Origin: Aplidium turbinatum
Lineage: Eukaryota; Chordata; Ascidiacea; Aplousobranchia; Polyclinidae
Assembly: GCA_918807975.1 (NCBI GenBank)
Contig: OU964918.1
Coordinates: forward strand, 55,660,477-55,724,476
Direction of reading: 5' to 3'
DNA length: 64,000 nucleotides
The notes under the pieces were generated by a model, which did no database searches, was not told the origin of the DNA, and saw only the letters and a program-made list of their open reading frames with translations. Position 1 is the first letter of the stretch. The number at the start of each line of letters is the position of its first letter. A program made the position numbers and the translations under genes. Positions 55,980-64,000 of this stretch are shown piece after piece.

Positions 55980-57182
55980 CAGGGGTTCTTAAACTTTTTT
56001 TTAACGCGAACCCCTTAAAAACAATTTTGATTTGCGTGGACCCCCTTTGTGGCCTAATCCGAAAAACTTTTTTGATCAGCATGAATTGGACATAACGCAA
56101 TAAAATTAATATGAATTGGTAACAAAATTTATGTTTTATTAAATTTAAAAAATAGCAAATGCAGATTGTTTTTCAATATCTTCGATTTAATTTCATTAAT
56201 GTGAAGGATGCTGCTGTTTGTTTTCAACAAGAACATGAAATTGTGGCTTCGTATTTGATAGAGCAACACGCATGTCATTATTTGCATCCCACCGGTTTCG
56301 ACTCTTTGTTTTGATAGTTACCAATGATGAAAATCCTGACTCACATAAATAGGCTATGTAATAGCAAAGGGCATTAAAGCAGCCATATAGGCTATGCTTA
56401 AACTTCATATCAACGAACTTCACAAATCGCCAATGCTTTTCGAATTAAAGGACATTCTTAATGGTTTCATTGCCCTTAGTTCAATCAACTCATCTTTTGC
56501 AAGGTCCTCATCACTGATATATTCCAGTTCAACGAGGAAAGGGTAACGTATCCATGCTGTATTTTTAATATCCTCTGGGCTAAGCAATAACCTCTGAAAG
56601 AGTTTTGCAATGCATCCAAATGTATGCACATGTCTGTGTGTCTCCAATTTCTTTTTCCACAGAGATAACGGCAGGGCCTTGAGTAGAACGATTTACCTCA
56701 TATGAGGTGAATCGTTCTATATGTCACCTTCATATGAGTAAAAACATCCGCCAAGTAAGCTAACACTTGAATAAACTCTTCACTGTTTAACTGCTTTCAG
56801 AGTTCAATACTTTTGTCTCTTAGAAAAAAAGAAAAAGCGCTTCAAAACTTGTCTCTTTGACAGCCAGCAAACTTCTTTATGATAGAGGAGAACTTCATGT
56901 TCCGCTCCCATTTCTTGACATAACTTTTCACACTACCAGACAAAATTTATTTCAACTTTGTTGGGAGAGTTTTTGATACTAATGCATGGCGATGTAAAAG
57001 CAATGAGTAACGATAACCTGAGGAAAATCATCAGCGTTGTTTGAACTTAATCTCTTTTCTTTAGAAAAATTCATCCCATTTTTAGAATTGTACACTAAGA
57101 TTTCCATTGGGCCTTCATGGACCCCCTAAAACTAGTCCGCGGACCCCTTGGGGGTCCACGGACCCCAGTTTAAGAACCCCTG
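55980..57182 (-). mobile_element. hAT (ZBED5-like) with perfect target duplication
   Basis: CAGGGGTTCTTAAACT (55980) and AGTTTAAGAACCCCTG (to 57182) are inverted ends, with GTCTACGG on both sides exactly (55972-55979 and 57183-57190). Copy B near 60915 lacks the element. A ZBED5-like transposase remnant lies on the minus strand. Confidence 0.93.
56196..56647 (-). pseudogene. ZBED5/FAM200-like hAT transposase C-terminal remnant
   Basis: RYPFLVELEYISDEDLAKDE and ELIELRAMKPLRMSFNSKSI lie upstream of YLCESGFSSLVTIKTKSRNR and MRVALSNTKPQFHVLVENKQ QHPSH. These are hallmark C-terminal motifs of the ZBED5/FAM200 group of hAT transposases. Two frames are needed and the N-terminal zinc finger is not seen, so it is inactive. 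Confidence 0.82.
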
Positions 57183-57289
57183 GTCTACGGTATGTCTATA
57201 TTTAAATTTTTTAACAGGAAATCGATGAAAGAATTTCATTTACATTGAAATAATCATTTATTCGCATAACTTTCATTATCTTTTCACAT

Positions 57290-57620
57290 TTTAATACGAA
57301 GCGTGACCACCTTTATTGTCTATCACCTGTAAAAGTCGCTTAGGCATGGAGTCGATTAAATTTTCACAGTTTTCCTGGATTTGTTCGTCGTGGCACCAGG
57401 TCTAAATTATGGCTTTTATCAGCTTGGTTTTGATAGTACAATCGTTTTTGCGGAGCGGGTATTTACGATTGACCACAAATTTTCGATACAATTTAAATCT
57501 GGTGAGTTTCCAGGCCAGTCCAACACTATAGTTGGTCACAATTTTTGACGTATGGCAAGGAGCAATGTCCTGCTGAAACACCCCTGAACCATCTGGAATC
57601 GCTTAATGTGACGAGTAATG
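57290..57620 (-). pseudogene. Tc1/mariner transposase C-terminal fragment, copy A
   Basis: Minus-strand translation: PDGSGVFQQDIAPCHTSKIV (with the second catalytic Asp), then a NDCTIKTKLIKAI segment and ENCENLIDSMPKRLLQVIDN. The order is that of Tc1-type transposases (FQQDNAPCH; SMPRR...VI...GG). Frameshifts are present. The N-terminal half is missing. Confidence 0.8.
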
Positions 57621-57919
57621 TGACGCAATAATGTGTAATCCCCTTAAAATGCTCTTAATTGTGAAAGCCTGTGAACTAACATTATCAAACAACAGGAATA
57701 CCATAATAGAAATCGGTTTAGGATTGAATGATAAAACATTATCTTGGAAAAACGTGAAAAAACTCTCTTGAGTCAATAAATATGCATAAGGGTGTACAAT
57801 AAGTTACTGTGTCATTTTATTTTATATCCACCCATAAGCCTCGGTTATCAGCTGTTGAAATAAAATCGCTTTTTCATTTCCGTCTGCTATGTTAAAACTG
57901 GCACTACGTACCAACACTA

Positions 57920-58395
57920 CAGGGAATGGGATGGAATGGAATGGAATGGAAGACAGATTTTGGGATGGAAGATGGAAAATGTCAAGGATAGAAAGGAATG
58001 GAAGATCTTGATGATGGGATGGAAGACAATCTTCCATCATTCCATTCCAATTCTATCATTAACTTTCTGACGCATTATCATTACATGCAAAATATTACGT
58101 TGCTTGCTGAAATAATTCGATTTTCGGTTCGTATTAAACCAACGCCTAGCACTAAACGGTACGTAATCATTAGGAAAATACTGCTGTTAAATTTTTAGCT
58201 TAAATTTAGCCTATGGTGTTTAGGTTTATTTGTGGCATATTCAATGCGGAGATCACAAAATGTGAAGAAGGAAGAGATTTTTGAAATGGAATGGAAGATA
58301 GAATGGAAGATTTCTAAAATGGACTGGAGATGGAATGAAAGAAAATCTCAGGATGGAAGATGGAAAAAACGTCTTCCATTCCATCCCATACCCTG
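57920..58395. mobile_element. GGAATGG-rich hAT-like MITE, copy A
   Basis: CAGGGAATGGGATGGAATGG (57920) and CCATTCCATCCCATACCCTG (to 58395) are inverted ends enriched in GGAATGG repeats, with CCAACAC beside both. Copy B (61808-61830) lacks it: GGCACTAC runs straight into ACATTCTTATTTG. A shorter copy lies at 62478-62828. Confidence 0.8.
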
Positions 58396-58499
58396 CCAAC
58401 ACATTCTTATGTGTACTTTGAATGCTTTGAAGGTGATTATCTTTGACTTTAGTTAAGTTATTGGCAAGGGAAAACAATGGTTGAGATTCCCTCTCTAGG

Positions 58500-58811
58500 A
58501 TTTGTTTTGTTTTGTTTGTTTATCTTTATCCTGCATTGCGGGAATGCGGACTTGAGCGCTATGCATCGGTGTACGCCTTCCGACATACACCTGACCCACG
58601 CTGCAGCCGACGGCAATGTCTGTTTTCCGGTTGTCTACTTTACTTATGACTTAAATTTGGTACTACCCATTACTCGAAATCGATCACTAGGTAGATGCAA
58701 TTATCGTTAAGTTTCTTGCCCAGAGAAACAACAGCAAGTGCGGGTGGCTGGAGTCGAACATGCAGGCTCTCGAGTGCGAGCCCAACGCGCTAACCACTCG
58801 GCTACGGCTGC
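58500..58811 (-). repeat. tRNA-derived SINE, family 3
   Basis: On the minus strand the head reads GCAGCCGTAGCCGAGTGGTT (A box) with GTTCGACTCC (complement at 58750-58759), then a body containing the complement of TTCTTGCCCAGAGAAACAAC. The other end is a TTTG repeat. A direct repeat of about 75 bp flanks it (58424-58498 and 58810-58884). Confidence 0.8.
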
Positions 58812-58884
58812 TTTGAAGGTGATTATCTTTGGCTTTAGTTGCGTTATTGCCAAGGGAAAACAATGGTTGAGATTCCCTCTATTG

Positions 58885-59799
58885 AATGTATTGCTTTTAT
58901 TCTTTATATAAGACTTGTTACAACTAGTAGCGTTTGTTTTGGTTAGTGATGTTTCGTGTGTTGCTATGGCGCCATAGTTAATCAAAACCCAGATCTGTCT
59001 TATTTTGTTCCCATCAAACTGTTTGGTGTTCTTAATCAAATCGATTTGAAAACAAAGTTAACTGCAATAAATGTAAAGAAATAAATAGTTGCTGTAACAT
59101 AATCATTGCACCTCTTCATAATTATACAATGAAGCTTAATCTTGTTTAAATTTGGGGGTTTGAACCAGGTTTGCGTTTTCATTAAAGATATTAATAATGT
59201 ATTTACTTGATTCGGTTAAGCCATATTATTGTACATATTCTTCTTGTGGCAGTGAGCACTGTCGCACGAAACAAGTGTATGGCATTCCATCTGAGAATAA
59301 ACAAGGGACTAGGGCTGCTGTGCCACAAGTGTTAGTCCTCGCTCTCCAGCTGCCATCTAAAGAGCGCCATGGCCGCCTAGATAAAACTATAAAAGTACTT
59401 CAGGTCCCTCTTACTGCCTACCTATTCATTGCAAGTTTGATGAAATCTAATTAAGAGAAAATTCAATGCTCTTTGTTGGGACTCTGGGTGGACAATCATG
59501 AAGGATGTACTCTTTCTAAGCTAGCTGGTCATTAAGATGATGTACAACCGTATTAAGCTAGTAAGACCGACCGCTGCAATCAGTCGTCCCAACCCCCAGG
59601 GTGGCTGAGAGAAATGGTTAGAGAGGGACTCGACTGAATCTTTTTTCTTCTGGCCATAGGCAAGGGTTTAGAGGGAAGGAAAATGTCAGATTACAGAGGA
59701 ATGTTATGTCTTGTACCATGTCTTTAGTTTTCGTCATTATTACCCATAAGGCTTGAGTTGTGAGCCTTTTTGTGCTCCACATGTATGTGCTGTCAATGT
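58885..59799. other. Rest of copy A, no gene recognised
   Basis: Sequence shared with copies B and C (ATGGCGCCATAGTTAATC, CCCAGATCTGTCT, TTGATTCGGTTAAG), including a block of about 330 bp around 59220-59550 not found in C. No coding resemblance. Confidence 0.5.
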
Positions 59800-60000
59800 C
59801 GAGCGATATTTTGACTCAACGTTGGTCCAACAATCAATGTTTGTAGAGTTGTTGTGACACCAGAAAGATCGTTCTTTCTAACCAACTTTAGATCACTTTG
59901 AATAAACGCGGAGGGTTTAAAGCTGTATATAGGCCAGCAGCGTTCTTCTTCGTGCGCAGCAAGAAACAAATCTATAAAGTGAACAATAATCAACCCAAAT
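59800..60000 (-). repeat. Dispersed repeat, copy 2
   Basis: The complement of 26850-27060 (GTTGTGACACCAGAAAGATC, GGGTTTAAAGCTGTATATAG) with moderate divergence. Confidence 0.65.
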
Positions 60001-60329
60001 TTTTCAACTTATTTCGGTCTCAAGCAAGTTTTAACTTTTGCGTTTTGTCGCTTTTACCTTTCTCTAGACCTTTACTATGTTGACGTGTTGTTTTCGCTGT
60101 GATAGTCAGAAAAACAAAACAAAAAAATGAACTAATTATTTTGCTATGGCAGGACGAAGGAAAAGCCATAAGTCTTAAATGACCACTTCCTTTCTTCTGG
60201 AAAATATATTTTGGTTGTTTAAAGAAGAAAAGAAGATAAAGCAACTGAAAGGAAAAGAACGTTAGTATGCCTAATACGTTAGTAAGGAAGACTTTTATTT
60301 GGCAGTTCTATCTAAAAGAGAGAAATAAA

Positions 60330-62140
60330 AACCTTTTATTTCGTCTGTTGGGAGAATAGTAGGCTATGCGGTACTATTATAAACAATGCGAATAGAAAAG
60401 CACCAAAACAATCTGGATACCACAACAGACAGGATGCAGCGAAAAAATCTCATCAACAAATAATAAAACCATGAAAAGTTATTCACCACTTGACTTCCCA
60501 TATACAAATTACTAATCATGTAATAGTTGCTACGATTTTCACCGCAAAGCAGTTCAGAGATATTGCGATGGTAAACGACTTAACATTTTCCCTTTCAGGT
60601 TTATGTTTGCAATCCCATCAACAATTAGTAATCAGAAAAACTTTTTTTAAATTTTCATTAGTTCAATGAATAAAAAATACTCCTATGCGGTGTTCTTAAG
60701 CTTTTTTTACATCACATAATTTTTGTTGAACATTGTCAAAATATTGAATCGCAAAATCGACGCTTAACGCCGACTTTTGTCCAGACAGACTTAAGCCGCC
60801 TTAAGTCTGGTTTCTGAATTCCGCCCTAAATGCTTCTAGACATTTTGAATGACACACCAGGGTGTCAAGACGCACTTATCTATCATGCGTTTTGTATCAT
60901 TGTTTTGTATGTATTGTCTATGTCTATATTTAAATTTTCTAACAGGAATTCGATGAAAGAATTTCATTTACATCGACATAATCATTTATTCGCATAACTT
61001 TCATTATCTTTTCACATTTGAATGCGAAGCGTGACCACTTTTATTATCTATCACCTGTAAAACTCGCTTAGGCATGGATTCGATTAAATTTTCACAGTTT
61101 TCCTGCATTTGTTCGTCGTGGTACCAGACCTGAATTGTTGCCTCTATCAGCTTGGTTTTGGTTGTACAATCGTTTTTGTGAAGACGAGTCTCTACGATTG
61201 ACCACAAATTTTTGATAGAATTTAAATCTGGTGGGTTTCCAGGTCAGTCCATCACTTTTATGTTGCTTCATTTGAAAAAAAATTGGTCACATTTTCGACG
61301 CATAGCCAGGAGCAAGGTCCTATTAATACACCCTTGAACCATCTGGAATCGCCTAATGTGACGTGTAATGTGACGCAATAATGTGTAATCTCCTTAAAAT
61401 GCTCTTGTTAAAGCCTATGAACTAACATTATCAAACAACAGGAATACCATAATAGAAATCGGTTTAGGATTGAATGATAAAACAAAATCTTGAAAAACGT
61501 GAAAAAACTGTCCTGAGTCAATAAATATGCACAAGGGTGTACAATAAGTTACTGTGTCATTTTATTTTATATATCCACCCACAAGCCTCGGTTATCAGCT
61601 AGTGAAATAAAATCGCTTTTTCATTTCGGTCTGCTATGCTAACTCACTAATTCTTTCCTGCCAATATTAAGCCAACGTAAATTCCCACACGGAAATTGAA
61701 TAAAGCACCAAACTGCACCATGCAGAGTGCAAGCTTTACCACTGTTGCTGCAATAAAAATAGTTCTAACCCTAACTAAATATGATGAAAATTTAGCCCTG
61801 AATGATTAAAATTGGCACTACACATTCTTATTTGTACTTTGAATGCTTTGAAGGTAAATATTATCTTTGGCTTTAGTTGCTTTATTGCGAAGTGAAAACA
61901 ATGGTTGAGATTGTATTGTTTCTATTCTTTGTATAAGACTTGTTACAACTAGTAGCATTTGCTTTAGTTAGTGATGTTTCATGTGTTGCTATGGCGCCAT
62001 AGTTTATCCAGAACCCAGATCTGTCTATTTTTGTTCGCATCTAACTGTTTGGTGTCCTTCATTAAATCGACTTGAAAACAAAGTTAAGTGCAATAAATGT
62101 AAAGAAATGAATGCTTGCAGTAACATAATGAATTTTGAAC
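60330..62140. repeat. Duplicated locus, copy B
   Basis: Matches copy A without its hAT MITE, TA-MITE half, 1.2-kb hAT and GGAATGG MITE. It has its own insertion of about 85 bp at 60750-60833 containing CAGACTTAAGCCGCCTTAAG. From about 61640 it also matches copy C (CCTGCCAATATTAAGCCAAC; ACTAGTAGC; ATGGCGCCATAGTTTATCC). Confidence 0.82.
61004..61330 (-). pseudogene. Tc1/mariner transposase C-terminal fragment, copy B
   Basis: The 67-residue frame (LHKNDCTTKTKLIEATIQVW, then ENCENLIESMPKRVLQVIDN) is the paralogue of 57290-57620 and likewise belongs to a Tc1-type transposase. Traces of the catalytic FQQD region appear near 61310. Confidence 0.8.
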
Positions 62141-62269
62141 TTTCAATATAATTAAACAAACACTGCTTTAATTCTTCTGTTGTGTGGAATGTTAATTAGC
62201 TTTCACGACGGTGATAAAGGAGGTGGTATATCGTGCAAAAATCCAAGGGCGCTATAATGCGTTGCTACG

Positions 62270-63405
62270 CCAATGTGTTAACTCAGTAATTATTTCCTGC
62301 CAATGTTAAGCCAACGTAAATTACCACACGGAAATTGAATAAAACACCAAACTGCACCATGTAGAGTGCAAACTTTATCATTGTTGCTGAAATAAAAATA
62401 GTTCTAACTCTAACTACTCTAAATATGATGAAAAGTTAGCCCTGAATGTTTAAATCTGGCACTACGTACCAACACTACAGGAAATGGGATGGGATGGAAT
62501 GGAATGGAAGATGGAGTGGAAGACAGATTTTGGGATGGAAGATGGAAAATGTCAAGGATGGAAAGGAATGGAAGGATCTTGATGATGGGGTGGAAGACAA
62601 TCTTCCATCATTCCATCCCAATTCCATCATTAACTTTCTAACGCATTATCAAGACATGCAAAATATTACGTTGCTTGCTGAAATAATTCGATTTTCGGTT
62701 CGTATTAAACCAAAGGGACTGTTGCCTGACGAGTATTTGGAATGGAATGGAAGATTTCTAAAATGGAATGGAAGAAAATCTCAGGATGGGAGATGGAAAA
62801 AACGTCTTCCATTCCATCCCATACCCTGCCAACACATTCTTATGTGTACTTTGAATGCTTTGAAGGTGATTACCTTTGGCTTTAGTTAAGTTATTGTCAA
62901 GGGAAAACAATGGTTGAGATTCCATCTCTGGGATGTAGGCTATTGTTTCTATTCTTTGTATAAGACTTGTTACAACTAGTAGCGTTTGATTTGGTTAGTG
63001 ATGTTTCATGTGTTGCTATGACGCCATAGTTTATCCAGAACCCAGATCTGTCTCTTTTGTTCGCATCTAACTGTTTGGTGTTCTTAATTAAATCGATTTG
63101 AAAACAAAGTTAAGTGCAATAAATGCTAAGAAACGAATGCTTGCAGTAATATAATCATTGCACCTCCTCAAAACTATACAATGAAGCTTCATCTTGTTTA
63201 AATTTGGCGGTTTGAACCCGGTTTGCGTTTTCATTGAAGATTTTGATAATGCATTTACTTGATTCGGTTAAGTTGTTAAGCTAATGAGACCCACCGCTGC
63301 AATCAGTTGCCCCAACCACTAGGGTGGTTGAGATGAACGGTTAGAACGGTGAGAGAGGGACTCGGCTGGATCTTTTTTCTTCTGGCCATAGAAAAGGGTT
63401 TAGAG
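62270..63405. repeat. Duplicated locus, copy C
   Basis: Similarity to copy B begins at GTTAACTCAGTAATTATTTC and to copy A at GGCACTACGTACCAACACTA. It contains the shorter GGAATGG MITE and ends where a hAT has inserted at 63406. Confidence 0.8.
62478..62828. mobile_element. GGAATGG-rich hAT-like MITE, copy C
   Basis: Same ends as the copy at 57920-58395 (CAGGAAATGGGATGGGATGG; CCATTCCATCCCATACCCTG), 351 bp, with an internal deletion relative to copy A. The 147-codon open frame over it arises from the GGAATGG repeats and is not a gene. Confidence 0.8.
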
Positions 63406-64000
63406 CAGTGGTTCCCAACCTTTTTGTTGCCACGGACCCCTTTAGAAAAATTATTAATTCTGCGGACCCCTATCTAAATTTTGTCTGAAACTCAATTAAC
63501 ATACTATTGACTATTGTAATAATGCTACTCAACTACTGTACTGTGTCATATTGCATTGCATTGCATACTCCTGCGGCAAATATCAGATTAAACAATTGCT
63601 CAAATAAGAAAATGAATGAATTGTTCAAGAAATGTCAGCAGTATTTGAATATTAAGGTGACCCAAAGCGCCACGCCGAAATTTTTTTAACGTGAGCGGAT
63701 TTAATGAAAGGGCTGTTGTTGCCTTTCCTGAACTAAACGACTGAACTGTGGTTGAGTTTTTGACAATCCAACACGCTGTCATCTTCAACGTCCAGGCGAT
63801 TTCGATGCTTAGTTTTTATTGTAACAAGAGCTGAGAATCCTGCCTCGAAAAGGTAAGGGCTTATGAATGGTAACAAACCAATAATCGCTTGCTTTGCCAA
63901 GAATGGGTAGGTTTGTAGTTGTGAGCACCAAAATTCTTCCATAGTTTTTGAATGACATTCAACGCGTAATAACTCTTTTGATCTGAAATCAACTAAATCA
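63406..64000 (-). mobile_element. hAT (ZBED5-like) entering from the right window edge
   Basis: CAGTGGTTCCCAACCTTTTT begins at 63406, preceded by GTTTAGAG (63398-63405). Copy A (AAGGGTTTAGAGGGAAGG) shows the uninterrupted site. Minus-strand frames at 63733-63942 read EEFWCSQLQTYPFLAKQAII and FEAGFSALVTIKTKHRNRLD, the C-terminal motif of ZBED5-like transposases. The rest lies outside the window. Confidence 0.82.

Larger units (their letters stand above)
54873..59720. repeat. Duplicated locus, copy A
   Basis: CCTTTTATTTCGTCTGTTG at 54873 starts similarity to copy B (60330), and the tail (CCGCTGCAATCAGTCGTCCC, TCTGGCCATAGGCAAGGGTT near 59570-59670) matches copy C (63290-63400). Copy A is longest because it holds a hAT MITE, a half TA-MITE, a 1.2-kb hAT, a GGAATGG MITE and a SINE, several of which are absent at the matching points of B or C. 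Confidence 0.82.

Noticed and set aside
58734-58811. tRNA-Leu/Ser-like gene
   Set aside because: It is followed by a SINE body and a TTTG tail and lacks a clean cloverleaf, so it is a SINE head.
62446-62889. 147-codon open frame
   Set aside because: It is produced by GGAATGG repeats of a MITE; the protein is low-complexity (WNGR, WK repeats) and the frame is shared by non-coding copies.
1-64000. CRISPR arrays, bacterial operons or riboswitches
   Set aside because: No regularly spaced repeats or prokaryotic gene organisation; the only real gene is spliced and animal-like.

Overview
The window is eukaryotic and animal-like: AT-rich, no bacterial-style operons, one spliced host gene, and a dense load of animal transposable elements (Polinton, piggyBac, hAT, Tc1/mariner, Penelope-like, LINEs, tRNA-derived SINEs). 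An invertebrate is most likely, but the sequence alone does not fix the phylum.

Left third (about 1.4-21.6 kb): the fossil of one Polinton-type element on the minus strand, recognisable by integrase, a phospholipase-A2-like motif, cysteine protease, small virion-type segments and capsid pieces. Later insertions split it, most marked by target-site duplications: a LINE tail, a TA-flanked MITE, a 6.5-kb piggyBac with an intact 644-aa transposase, a second TTAA-flanked element abutting it, and a LINE remnant that contains a DNA transposon with about 470-bp inverted repeats, itself hit by a hAT MITE. A nearly full-length LINE at 22.2-25.8 kb sits in a TA-flanked MITE and was itself hit by a MITE carrying a tRNA-like sequence.

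Middle (29.5-50.8 kb): the only convincing host gene, a SAMHD1-like HD-domain dNTP triphosphohydrolase on the minus strand. I could model 13 coding exons with GT-AG borders and consistent phases from a Kozak-context ATG at 50836 to a stop at 29489 (504 aa, no SAM domain). Its introns hold nested hATs, SINEs and a near-perfect head-to-head palindrome of two Penelope-like GIY-YIG copies.

Right (51-64 kb): repeats only. Two SINEs lie just upstream of the SAMHD1 start, followed by a hAT relic and then three diverged copies (A, B, C) of one repeat-rich locus. The copies act as each other's empty sites, so several hAT and MITE insertions in copy A can be verified within the window.

Most other open frames are short and show no family resemblance; they are left out.
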